Part shown: piece after piece, positions 39,897-48,224 of the stretch
How the letters are laid out: every line of letters starts with the position of its first letter
Numbering within the stretch: position 1 is the first letter of the stretch
DNA from: Flavivirga sp. 57AJ16
GTDB taxonomy: Bacteria > Bacteroidota > Bacteroidia > Flavobacteriales > Flavobacteriaceae
Direction of reading: 5' to 3'
Length of the DNA stretch: 64,000 nucleotides
Assembly: GCF_028736925.1 (NCBI RefSeq)
Contig: NZ_JAQZAT010000008.1
Location: 124,001-188,000, forward strand
Made by a program: the position numbers and the translations under genes
The notes under the pieces: generated by a model
The model's database searches: none
Told to the model about the DNA's origin: nothing
What the model saw: the letters and a program-made list of their open reading frames with translations, nothing else

Positions 39897-41681
39897 ATGA
39901 TCCTTCAAGAGACTTTATCTAATCAAGTAAAGCAAGCTGTAAAATCCAGTTTTAATATAGCATTGGAAACGGTAGAATTTCAAGCAACCAGAAAAGAATT
40001 TGCTGGTGACATTACTGTCGTTATTTTTCCAATGTTGCGTTTTATAAAAAGCAACCCTGTGCAAATAGGGGAGACCATCGGTAACTATTTAGTGGGAAAT
40101 GTAGTAGATATTAAGGCCTTTAATGTGGTAAAGGGTTTTTTGAATGTTGAAATAAGTGATTCATATTATATCGACTTTTTTAATGGTATAAAAAACAATA
40201 AAACTTATGGTTTTGTTTCGCCAAAGGAAGGAGAAAAAGCGGTGATGGTTGAGTATTCTTCACCAAATACAAACAAACCATTACATTTAGGTCATGTACG
40301 AAATAATCTTTTAGGTTATAGTGTTGCCGAAATTTTAAAAGCGGCAGGAACAAAAGTTTACAAAACTCAAATTATAAACGATAGAGGGATTCATATTTGT
40401 AAAAGTATGTTGGCCTGGAAACGTTTTGGAAATGAGGAAACCCCAAAAAGTACAGGTTTAAAAGGAGATAAGTTAGTAGGGAATTATTACGTAAAGTTTG
40501 ATCAGGAATATAAAAAGGAGGTTGAAGCACTAGTTGCGACAGGGATACCCCAAGAAGAAGCTAAAAAGAATGCACCTATTCTATTGGAAGCCCAAGATAT
40601 GTTGCTAAAATGGGAAGCAGGTGATGAAGAAACAGTGGCGCTTTGGAAGAAAATGAACGGTTGGGTATATGATGGCTTTAATATAACCTATAAAAATTTA
40701 GGAGTAGATTTTGATACCTTGTATTATGAAAGTAACACCTATTTATTAGGTAAAGAGTTTGTTGCGGAAGGATTAAGGTCTGGCGTTTTCTATAAGGAAG
40801 AAGACAGTTCTGTTTGGTGCGATTTAACCGAGGACGGGTTAGATAAAAAAATAGTATTGCGTGCCGATGGTACAGCGGTTTATATGACCCAGGATATTGG
40901 TACGGCCATACAGCGTATTAAAGATTATCCTGATGTTGGTGGTTTGGTATATACGGTTGGCAATGAGCAAGATTATCATTTTCAGGTATTGTTTTTAATT
41001 CTAAAAAAGCTTGGCTTCGAATGGGCTAAAAATTTATACCATTTAAGTTATGGGATGGTAGATCTGCCTAGTGGAAAAATGAAGAGTAGAGAGGGTACGG
41101 TTGTTGATGCCGATGATTTAATTGACGATATGGCCACTACCGCTGGCGAGATTTCCGAAGAGTTAGGAAAGCTTGATGGCTATTCTGATAATGAAAAGCA
41201 AACCTTATATAAAACCATTGGTTTAGGGGCTCTAAAATATTATGTCTTAAAAGTAGACCCCAAAAAACGTATTTTATTCGATCCTAAGGAATCCATCGAT
41301 TTTCAAGGCAATACAGGGCCTTTTATTCAATACACTTATGCTAGGATTCAATCCATTTTAAGAAAGGCTGATTTAAAACCTGCTGTCACACTGAGCGCAG
41401 TCGAAGTGTCTTTGCACCCAAAAGAAAAAGAACTTTTAAAACAGATTCAGCTATTTCCTGAGGTTGTGCAAAATGCAGCAGCACAGCACAGTCCTGCATT
41501 GATTGCTAATTATACTTACGATTTGGTTAAGGAGTTCAATTCTTTTTATCAAAATGTATCTATCTTAGGTGCAGATAACGATAACGAAAAAACATTTAGA
41601 GTACAACTTTCCAATACGGTGGCCAATACGATTAAAAATGGGTTTGGGTTGTTGGGAATCCAAGTTCCGGAACGGATGTAG
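39897..41681 (+). CDS. argS: Arginyl-tRNA synthetase
   Basis: 594 aa. Class I synthetase. N-terminal ArgS domain, HIGH-type motif HLGHVRNN (130-137), GKMKSREG in place of KMSKS (about 396-403), C-terminal DALR anticodon-binding domain. Residues about 496-505 (VTLSAVEVS) are encoded by bases 41384-41410, which read as a palindromic dispersed repeat; they fall in a variable linker before the anticodon-binding helices (see findings). Convergent with the STING-like gene, 49 bp apart. Confidence 0.97.
   Translation: MILQETLSNQVKQAVKSSFNIALETVEFQATRKEFAGDITVVIFPMLRFIKSNPVQIGETIGNYLVGNVVDIKAFNVVKGFLNVEISDSYYIDFFNGIKNNKTYGFVSPKEGEKAVMVEYSSPNTNKPLHLGHVRNNLLGYSVAEILKAAGTKVYKTQIINDRGIHICKSMLAWKRFGNEETPKSTGLKGDKLVGNYYVKFDQEYKKEVEALVATGIPQEEAKKNAPILLEAQDMLLKWEAGDEETVALWKKMNGWVYDGFNITYKNLGVDFDTLYYESNTYLLGKEFVAEGLRSGVFYKEEDSSVWCDLTEDGLDKKIVLRADGTAVYMTQDIGTAIQRIKDYPDVGGLVYTVGNEQDYHFQVLFLILKKLGFEWAKNLYHLSYGMVDLPSGKMKSREGTVVDADDLIDDMATTAGEISEELGKLDGYSDNEKQTLYKTIGLGALKYYVLKVDPKKRILFDPKESIDFQGNTGPFIQYTYARIQSILRKADLKPAVTLSAVEVSLHPKEKELLKQIQLFPEVVQNAAAQHSPALIANYTYDLVKEFNSFYQNVSILGADNDNEKTFRVQLSNTVANTIKNGFGLLGIQVPERM
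41384..41410. repeat. Palindromic dispersed repeat inside argS
   Basis: TGTCACACTGAGCGCAGTCG followed by AAGTGTC: outer CACACT and AGTGT can pair. I recall this sequence as a frequent intergenic repeat in Flavobacteriaceae genomes. Here it is in frame within argS. Confidence 0.55.
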
Positions 41682-41730
41682 TTTTTAATGTGTTCTGTCG
41701 TTGGGAAGCATGATTGTCCTATACATTGTT

Positions 41731-42417
41731 CTACATGGCATTCTTCATATTTTGAATGGGTATAAATTCTATTTTATTAAGTGGTACTCCAAAATCATCT
41801 CGTTTTATCAATTTGATAATTGTTGTCTGAAAGTTCTCCATCTCATCTTTTTCGGCTTTCTTCCATTCAGGTGTATCAAAAATATCTTCATCATTAGTAA
41901 ATTTACCTTTAGCTATAATCTCTTTAAATTCTTCCTCGCTTAACAAATGCATTCGTACTGCTTTTAGTGGCTTAGGGAAATCAATGATTATCAATTTTCC
42001 GTTTTCGTCTAAAGTGTAATTTATGCCAATATTTCTTTCATTATCTAATCTTACAATATCAGCTTTGGGATATGAATACATGTAATTTATAGCTTCATCG
42101 ATGGATTCCTGCTCTAAATTTCTGGGCATGATGACTCTCAATGTTACATCTTTAGTCTTAAACTCCTGGATTTGATCTATTTCTTTGCCATCCTCTTTGT
42201 ATAGTTCTACCTTTAGTCTGGCTAGCCTAAGAATTAAAAAAATATCTTTCGCAAAATTATAGTAATACCCTAGAGCTACTCCTGTTGAAGCTATATGACG
42301 AACTTCTTCTTCTAATTCCTTGTTTTTACGTTTTTCTTGAATATACTTATACACGGCAATGATGGCAGTGATTATACCAATAATACCAGAAATCAAATCT
42401 ATATGTTCTGCGACCAT
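41731..42417 (-). CDS. Membrane-anchored STING-like protein (TM-STING)
   Basis: 228 aa from ATG 42417, which begins one base after the stop of the deaminase gene (TAATATG). A longer frame from 42465 adds 16 residues and overlaps the upstream gene by 47 bp, which is less likely. One N-terminal TM helix (about 6-26), a charged helix (28-40), then a cytosolic alpha/beta domain. TGVALGYYYNF (45-55) resembles the first helix of the STING ligand-binding domain (human GLAWSYYIGYLRLIL), and VTLRVIMPRNL and GKLIIIDFPKPLKAVR match strand positions of bacterial STING. In known CBASS systems STING binds c-di-GMP made by a CD-NTase and oligomerises to kill the cell. Identified by eye only; a different nucleotide-sensor fold is possible. 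Confidence 0.62.
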   Translation of the reverse strand: MVAEHIDLISGIIGIITAIIAVYKYIQEKRKNKELEEEVRHIASTGVALGYYYNFAKDIFLILRLARLKVELYKEDGKEIDQIQEFKTKDVTLRVIMPRNLEQESIDEAINYMYSYPKADIVRLDNERNIGINYTLDENGKLIIIDFPKPLKAVRMHLLSEEEFKEIIAKGKFTNDEDIFDTPEWKKAEKDEMENFQTTIIKLIKRDDFGVPLNKIEFIPIQNMKNAM

Positions 42418-42418
42418 A

Positions 42419-43222
42419 TTAGATTGATTCTGGAAGGTGATTATAGAATTTAATAGCGTTTTCATATTTTAACTTATTTTCAGGAAACTTGCACTTAAAA
42501 TTTAAAAATTGATGTATTGCCTCATCGTATATGATTTTTGCAGCTGGGGTAGACAAAAACTTTGTGATTATTGGAGAATTCCCTCTATCGATATACTTCT
42601 TGTACTCTTGATCTAAGCGCATTGCAATTGAAGAAGGGCTAATTTGGGATATTACGGACCTTGGATAAGGTGGATATCCTCCACATGCTTCAGTGTCAAT
42701 AGACAATCGCTCCAAAGCTTTAGAATAATAGTAGTCCATTTGTCCATTTACTGAACGATGGATATTGGTCATGACCATCATCCCTGCACACATGGCACAT
42801 GGTTCAAGTGTAGGGAAAATGGTGTATCCTTTTAAGGAGTACAAATTCTCTTGATCTAGATACCGAGAGATTAATCTCATTTCTCCATGTTGAGTACTGT
42901 TTTTGCTTACGTTAACTGAGTTTATGTCCCAGTCAACCACATTCTGGTTTTCATCGACCAGTACGACCCCGACATTATAACCACGGCCATTTAGGTCATC
43001 ACTTTCCCAGTATTTTTGAACTATTGAATAACTTAGTAATGAGTATATCTCATCTAATTCATCAAATCGGTCAACCTTTACGTTTTCTAAGTCCGATTGA
43101 TTGTCAAACCTTGAATTAGTATGACCAACATTATCATTCATATTATTTTTGTTATTTTCTAAACATCCTACCAACAGAAAAGCGAAAATTAAATAGGTTA
43201 ATATTTTTAAATATTTAATCAT
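42419..43222 (-). CDS. Predicted lipoprotein with cytidine/dCMP-deaminase-type zinc site
   Basis: 267 aa. Lipoprotein signal with lipobox LVGC (Cys20) and an Asn-rich linker (about 21-48), then a deaminase-like domain (about 55-200). Zinc and catalytic motifs are intact: H112-G-E114 (QHGEMR) and P-C142-A-M-C145 (LEPCAMCAGMM). The family deaminates cytosine, adenine or guanine in nucleotides, tRNA or DNA; a lipid anchor, placing it outside the cytoplasm, is unusual. A C-terminal helical part (200-267) is unassigned. The downstream TM-STING start is one base past this stop, so the two are surely cotranscribed. A substrate cannot be named. Confidence 0.75.
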   Translation of the reverse strand: MIKYLKILTYLIFAFLLVGCLENNKNNMNDNVGHTNSRFDNQSDLENVKVDRFDELDEIYSLLSYSIVQKYWESDDLNGRGYNVGVVLVDENQNVVDWDINSVNVSKNSTQHGEMRLISRYLDQENLYSLKGYTIFPTLEPCAMCAGMMVMTNIHRSVNGQMDYYYSKALERLSIDTEACGGYPPYPRSVISQISPSSIAMRLDQEYKKYIDRGNSPIITKFLSTPAAKIIYDEAIHQFLNFKCKFPENKLKYENAIKFYNHLPESI

Positions 43223-43309
43223 AACTTATATTCATTGGCAATATTAGTCATTACTTATTGTCCTTAATTATTGAAAAATACTATATTACATTTATTCCCT
43301 TTATTGATT

Positions 43310-43317
43310 CAAATATA
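43310..43317 (-). promoter_or_regulatory. Possible -7 element for the deaminase/TM-STING unit
   Basis: CAAATATA on the plus strand reads TATATTTG on the minus strand (TAnnTTTG). The leader would be about 80 nt. A CAA for -33 lies only 12 bp further, so the match is incomplete. Confidence 0.3.
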
Positions 43318-43386
43318 CATAAATACTTACAATGTTTAAGAGGTTTTTCTCGGCTTAAAACTATTTGTATAAATTTCAGCTTATAA

Positions 43387-43566
43387 TCACATACTTGTTT
43401 TAACATCTTCACTTTCATTGTCATCTTCTTTTTTATCAACAAGCTCTATGGTATACTTGGGAAGATGGTCTTTTTTATAAAAAGTCATGGGCACAGGTAA
43501 TACGGATGCCAAAGCAATCATAAGTATTAAAGCGAAAAGCCTTAATGCTTTTTTTAAAGTCTTCAT
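43387..43566 (-). CDS. Small single-pass membrane protein, unknown function
   Basis: 59 aa. MKTLKKALRLFALILMIALA then SVLPVPMTFYKKDHLPKY, followed by a charged acidic tail (VDKKEDDNESED). One N-terminal hydrophobic helix (about 9-25). I recall similar about 60-aa proteins in other flavobacteria. It lies downstream of the TonB-receptor unit on the same strand, 93 bp after the small secreted-protein gene. Confidence 0.65.
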   Translation of the reverse strand: MKTLKKALRLFALILMIALASVLPVPMTFYKKDHLPKYTIELVDKKEDDNESEDVKTSM

Positions 43567-43659
43567 TATGGTAATAGTAGATGCAGCATCGAAAATGATG
43601 TCGCAGATTAAAAAATAAATTGAAATATTGCCAGAATGTTGGCAACAGGTTATAGAATA

Positions 43660-44040
43660 TTACTCTATGAAGACACTTTTAGACTTGATGGTATGCGTTT
43701 GAGCAATAAGATTTTGCTTTAGAAGGTTGTTGTAGTTCTCAAACTGTAAAATGGTTTCCTTTTGGGATTTTAAAGTAATACTAAAGTTAAAAGTATGAAT
43801 GTTTAGTAAGGATTTAAAACTAAAAACAAGGTACTGATTGCATATTACTTTTTGAAAGTTTTTAGTAAAAGGCTTGTATTGTTTATCTGTAGAATGATTG
43901 CTTTTATATTTGCTAACAAGAAGCTCGGTCTGTGGTTTTTCGTAATTAGAAGACACACTGGTAAAACCCGAAAACGATACTAAAGTAATTAGTAAAGTGA
44001 GGCAGCTCAATATATTTTGTATTCTTTTTAAAGATAGCAT
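43660..44040 (-). CDS. Small secreted or membrane protein of the FecR/TonB locus
   Basis: 126 aa from ATG 44040 (MLSLKRIQNILSCLTLLITL); a frame start at 44067 would add nine residues ahead of a good signal sequence. No recognisable domain; the mature part is Ser-, Asn- and Lys-rich with a C-terminal helix. It lies 47 bp downstream of the TonB-dependent receptor on the same strand, so it is probably cotranscribed with it. Confidence 0.55.
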   Translation of the reverse strand: MLSLKRIQNILSCLTLLITLVSFSGFTSVSSNYEKPQTELLVSKYKSNHSTDKQYKPFTKNFQKVICNQYLVFSFKSLLNIHTFNFSITLKSQKETILQFENYNNLLKQNLIAQTHTIKSKSVFIE

Positions 44041-44087
44041 ATTACAAAAATAAACATTTATACCCATTTGAATATAAAGTGTTGTAT

Positions 44088-46436
44088 TTAAAAGTGTATT
44101 CTTAAACTTACATTAGGAGTGATACCCAGAGATTCGTTTTCAACAGTGTTAACCTCATTATTGTCATCTAAAGTATAATATGTATTTATAATATTTTTTT
44201 TATTTAAAACATTCCAAACCGATGCGCCAAGAGTTGCCCGTGCAGTATCAGAAATATTAAAAGCATAAGTAGCGGAACAATCTGTACGTAAATAATCCTC
44301 TAAATTAGAGCTATTAGGAGTAGTGTAAGTGATAACCCGATCATTCGAATTATCATTTGCGTCTGGAAGGGTGGTTGGCTTTCCAGAATGCCAATGGAGC
44401 CCTAATGCTAATTTAATAGCCTTTTGCGTATAGGTTCCGGCAAAAGAAAAGGTATGCCTTATATCTGCATTATTGGGGAATTTTTTACCACCGTTTAAGG
44501 ATGGAAATATATAATTGTTATTGCTATAGGAATAAGAAACCCAACTGCTTATAATGTTTCCAAATTGTTTGTTTAATAAGAAATCCAAGCCCTGGATTTC
44601 ATAACTGCCCATACTATTAATAAATTGATATTGGTTTTGAAAACCTTGACTTCTTGTGGTAATACCATCTACTTTTTTTATGTAACCTTCGGCACTAATT
44701 AACAATTTGTTTTTGTTATAATGAATACCGACCGATAGTTGTTTGCTTTTCACTACCGGAACTGGGTAGATCGTTTTATCGTTAATAAAGATGTTATCCC
44801 TATTATTGTTGGATAGTACCCATCGACGGTTTTCAATGCCCAAAAAATCATTTTGCAAATCGATAATCTGAGATGTTGTTTGATGTTTAAACTCACCTAA
44901 TACTTCAAATTTGAAGTTGTTTAAAAAGCGCTGACTAAACCTTAGCCTGGGCTCCGCCAAAAATAATTTAAACTTGTTTATATAATTAAAACGCCCTCCT
45001 ATTTTTAAATTGGTTTTGGCATTATTCGATAAAAGTGATGTTTCTGCATAAATAGCATGACTTCTAATAACATTTTTAATATAACTTCTAAAATCAGGGT
45101 TATTGACATCCTCTAAATTACTAATGCCAACTTCAGAGAATTGGTAGCCGCCATTTATTTTCAGCAGACGATTGTGCTTGTAATTAATGTCAAACTTTGA
45201 AGAACCATCATATACTTCGTTTTCTTGAATAAGTCGTTGGTCGTTAAAAACATCAAAATTTGTAGCATCCAAATCATAATTAGAAACATAGACTTGGTAT
45301 GTTGTTGAAAGCCTATGGGTCCAATCTCTTGTATATGTTAGTCCAATGGCCGAGTTTCGTTGCGATAGTTCACTATTCAAGGCCTCGTTTCTTTCATTAT
45401 TGCTTAATAGTTCTTCGTAATTTAATTTGTTGTTCACATTTAAAAAATGAAATCTGATTTTGTCCTTTTTAGAAATGTCATATAAGAACTTGGCGGTTAT
45501 GTCATAAAAATAAAACGTCTCATTTTGGGAGATGGTATTGTTGCTGGAATTACTAAAATCTGAATCTTCAAAAACACGTTTAAGATATTGATCGTATGTA
45601 GGCGTCACAATGAGGTCGGTCACAGAACGGCGTGTTGATAACTGTAATTCTGTTTTTTTTGATAATGGAATTTTAGCGTAGGCATCGGCATTTATCAAAT
45701 TAAAACCGATCCCTGCTTTAAACTCGTTATCAATATCATCTGGTAACTGTATGTCTATAATACTGGAAATACCATCACCGTATTTAGCACTGGTACCATT
45801 TTTATATACATTAATACGTTTTGTTGTATGTGGGTTAAAAGCAGAAATGAGTCCGAAAAAATGTCCCGATTGATACATTTTTATACCGTCCCATAATAAT
45901 AAGTTCTGGTCGTGCGTACCACCTCTAACATTTATATTGGATACTGTTTCGTCTGCACTTAAAACGCCAGGAAGTGCTTGAATGGTTTGTAAAACATCAG
46001 GTTCTATTAAACCAGGAAGGATTCCAAAAGTTTCAGGTTTTATAGTAATGGAACCATCATTTAATTTTGTGATACCATTAGTAAGGTAATTAGTAACAAC
46101 AACTTCTTTGAGTTTTTGTACGCTATGGCTGTTTTTTTCTTTTTCTAAAAGTTTAATGGCCACAAAGCGGCTATCCAATAGCTCGAAGTCCAGCTCGGTT
46201 TTATTTTTAAGCAGCTCTAAAATAGTTTCTAAAGTAAAATCTTGATCGGGTAAGATGATTTCTTTATCCTTAATTGTTTCATCTGCATAAGAAAAGCTAA
46301 TGTTGTAACGCTCTTCAAGGATATTTAGAATAGACAAAAGGGGCTGCTTTTCTTTTTGAACGGTTTGGGCTTTAAGGTAAGCTACATTCAAAAAAAACAT
46401 TGAGCAAAAAAGAGAAAGAATGCCTTTTCTACTCAC
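44088..46436 (-). CDS. FecA-type TonB-dependent receptor with STN signalling domain
   Basis: 782 aa. Signal peptide (to about 24), an N-terminal secretin/TonB short (STN) domain (about 35-90; ILEERYNISFSYADETI), a plug (PDVLQTIQALPGVLSADETVSNINVRGG) and a beta-barrel ending in SLRIHF. The STN domain signals occupancy to FecR. Start overlaps the fecR-like stop by 8 bp. The ligand (siderophore, metal or peptide) cannot be stated. Confidence 0.92.
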   Translation of the reverse strand: MSRKGILSLFCSMFFLNVAYLKAQTVQKEKQPLLSILNILEERYNISFSYADETIKDKEIILPDQDFTLETILELLKNKTELDFELLDSRFVAIKLLEKEKNSHSVQKLKEVVVTNYLTNGITKLNDGSITIKPETFGILPGLIEPDVLQTIQALPGVLSADETVSNINVRGGTHDQNLLLWDGIKMYQSGHFFGLISAFNPHTTKRINVYKNGTSAKYGDGISSIIDIQLPDDIDNEFKAGIGFNLINADAYAKIPLSKKTELQLSTRRSVTDLIVTPTYDQYLKRVFEDSDFSNSSNNTISQNETFYFYDITAKFLYDISKKDKIRFHFLNVNNKLNYEELLSNNERNEALNSELSQRNSAIGLTYTRDWTHRLSTTYQVYVSNYDLDATNFDVFNDQRLIQENEVYDGSSKFDINYKHNRLLKINGGYQFSEVGISNLEDVNNPDFRSYIKNVIRSHAIYAETSLLSNNAKTNLKIGGRFNYINKFKLFLAEPRLRFSQRFLNNFKFEVLGEFKHQTTSQIIDLQNDFLGIENRRWVLSNNNRDNIFINDKTIYPVPVVKSKQLSVGIHYNKNKLLISAEGYIKKVDGITTRSQGFQNQYQFINSMGSYEIQGLDFLLNKQFGNIISSWVSYSYSNNNYIFPSLNGGKKFPNNADIRHTFSFAGTYTQKAIKLALGLHWHSGKPTTLPDANDNSNDRVITYTTPNSSNLEDYLRTDCSATYAFNISDTARATLGASVWNVLNKKNIINTYYTLDDNNEVNTVENESLGITPNVSLRIHF

Positions 46437-47325
46437 GTTTTAATATTATAGTATGATTTGTTTTGCTATAAGTGACGCGTAAGGGTAAGGTAATTGCTTT
46501 TATGGCCACGTCTATATTGTCGTGAGCAAAGCTACCCGTAAACAGCTGTTCTGAATCAATATTTATTAAAGTAATATCAACGCCATACTGTCTTTCGAAT
46601 TCGGCAATAACTGTTTTATAAGGTAAACTTTTAAAAGTACTCTCGTTATTCAACCACGAAGGTTTCGAGCGGTTTTCTTTTTCTTTAGCAATTATTTTCC
46701 CATCGATTATTAAAAAACTGTCACCAGGATTTAACTTTGTTTCTTGAGAATTGTAAGTAACGCCAACTAAACCTTCGTAGCAAATAACCTCAAAATAATG
46801 GTCCCATTGTTTTACATTAAATTGAGTTCCGTAAACAGTAACAATTCCTGTTTTTGTTTTTACTTTAAAAGAGGATCCTTTAGCAACTTTAAAAAAGGCC
46901 TCGCCATTAAGTTCTACTTCTCTATGATGTTTCCAATCTTTTTTATTGAATATTAATAATGACTTTGCATTTAATGAGACACTAGAAGCATCTGGTAATT
47001 CTATGGTCGTTTTTTCAGCAAACTCAGTAGTTATGGTGGTATCTAAAGTAGTTGTATAATAATATAGGCTAAAACAAACAGCAAGTATGGCCGCAATACG
47101 CATAAATGGTTTAAACCAATGTTTTGATTGCTTTTTACTGCTTTTAATAGTGTTTAAAACAGTATCTAGTTCTTTAGAAGTGTCGTAATCATCTGTCTTA
47201 AAAGCCTGTAAGCCTTCATTTAACTTTACTAAATCATCATAGTCTTCAAGCATTTTAAACGCTTCAAGTTCTTGATCATTTAGATCGTTATTCAACCATT
47301 TCGATATTAAGATTTCTCTGTTCAT
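46429..47325 (-). CDS. FecR-type anti-sigma factor
   Basis: 298 aa. Cytosolic N-terminal segment (EILISKWLNNDLNDQELEAF), one TM helix (about 75-91), a periplasmic FecR domain (TIELPDASSVSLNAKSLL, ELNGEAFFKVAK, TVYGTQFNVKQW) and a C-terminal STN-like domain (TVIAEFERQYGVDITL) that contacts the TonB receptor. It holds the ECF sigma factor encoded upstream until the receptor is loaded. Confidence 0.95.
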   Translation of the reverse strand: MNREILISKWLNNDLNDQELEAFKMLEDYDDLVKLNEGLQAFKTDDYDTSKELDTVLNTIKSSKKQSKHWFKPFMRIAAILAVCFSLYYYTTTLDTTITTEFAEKTTIELPDASSVSLNAKSLLIFNKKDWKHHREVELNGEAFFKVAKGSSFKVKTKTGIVTVYGTQFNVKQWDHYFEVICYEGLVGVTYNSQETKLNPGDSFLIIDGKIIAKEKENRSKPSWLNNESTFKSLPYKTVIAEFERQYGVDITLINIDSEQLFTGSFAHDNIDVAIKAITLPLRVTYSKTNHTIILKRE

Positions 47326-47403
47326 GATTCCTTATTCAATTATATAACAGTTTACTTTTATTTTTTCCTACCCTGTGATTTAATTTTTTTCAAAAAACTA
47401 AAT

Positions 47404-47501
47404 TTCAGTGTTCAGTGTTCAGTGTTCGGTATTCAGTATTCAGTGTTCGGTATTTAGTATTCAGTGTTCAGTATTTAGTGTTCAGTGTTCGGTGTTCGGT
47501 G
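47404..47501. repeat. Heptamer array TTCRGTR x14
   Basis: Fourteen contiguous 7-bp units, mostly TTCAGTG with variants TTCGGTA, TTCAGTA, TTTAGTA, TTTAGTG and TTCGGTG, in the sigma-fecR spacer. The related unit ATTCAGT forms the array after queE. Confidence 0.92.
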
Positions 47502-47558
47502 TTCATTCTTTATGGGAAAAAAAATACAGAAAACTAAAAATCCAAATTCAAAAAGTAT

Positions 47559-47593
47559 AACTCCTAACTCCTAACTCCTAACTCCTAACTCCT
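47559..47593. repeat. Heptamer array AACTCCT x5 touching the sigma-factor stop
   Basis: Five perfect units that end at 47593, immediately next to the sigma gene's stop codon (47594-47596). The gene's last codons (AAGGAGTTG on the coding strand) resemble the unit (AGGAGTT), as if the array grew out of the gene end. Confidence 0.92.
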
Positions 47594-48109
47594 TCACAAC
47601 TCCTTAATATCCTTCCGTAATTTCTCTAAAGCGCCATAAATACGTTTTTCAACTGCTTTGGTAGAAATGTCTAAAAGGGCGGCAATTTCCTTAAAACGTT
47701 TTCCTTCAACCCGATTCATCATAAAGGCAACCCGTTGCGCTTCGGTTAAATTTGCTAATGCTTTTTGCAACTTATCGTTATACTCGCTTTCCTGCATTAT
47801 AAATTCAGGAGTCTCATTGGTATACATTTTAGGTTTGATTTGCCGATGTTTTAAAACAACCTTTTGGTGTGCCGTTTCATTAAGCATTAAATTATTGGCC
47901 GTAGTAAACACAAAACTTTTTGCCTTCTCTGGAGAAATCTTAGCACAGTTTTCCCAAAGTTTAACAAAAGCTTCCTGTACTTTATCTTTAGGGCTTAGTA
48001 GTTCGCCAAACTTATAGTATAGAAAATTGTGTAAATCTTTAGAATGTTTATTGAATATAGAGGAAAACATACGCTCTTCGCAAATGTTTTCATGTAGTTG
48101 TTTCGCCAT
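47594..48109 (-). CDS. ECF-type RNA polymerase sigma factor (FecI-like)
   Basis: 171 aa. Region 2 (about 15-80; FNKHSKDLHNFLYYKFG, KVQEAFVKLWEN) and region 4 (about 115-165; LTEAQRVAFMMNRVEGKRFKEIAALLDIS, VEKRIYGALEKL). Bacteroidota sigma-70 family of the FecI type. Upstream of fecR and the TonB receptor, separated from fecR by 268 bp of heptamer arrays. A divergent lipoprotein gene starts 115 bp away. Confidence 0.93.
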   Translation of the reverse strand: MAKQLHENICEERMFSSIFNKHSKDLHNFLYYKFGELLSPKDKVQEAFVKLWENCAKISPEKAKSFVFTTANNLMLNETAHQKVVLKHRQIKPKMYTNETPEFIMQESEYNDKLQKALANLTEAQRVAFMMNRVEGKRFKEIAALLDISTKAVEKRIYGALEKLRKDIKEL

Positions 48110-48224
48110 GTATTATTGGTGGTTGTTCATGCTAAATTAAAAAAAAAGGAAACACGGGGTAGGAATTTTTAAAGTTATCCTGTTTTATATTCAAAAAGCT
48201 ATGTTTAACCCAAAATCAAACATC

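Noticed and set aside
41731-43222. Complete canonical CBASS operon
   Set aside because: No CD-NTase and no ancillary Cap genes near the STING-like protein; only the effector-like part resembles CBASS.
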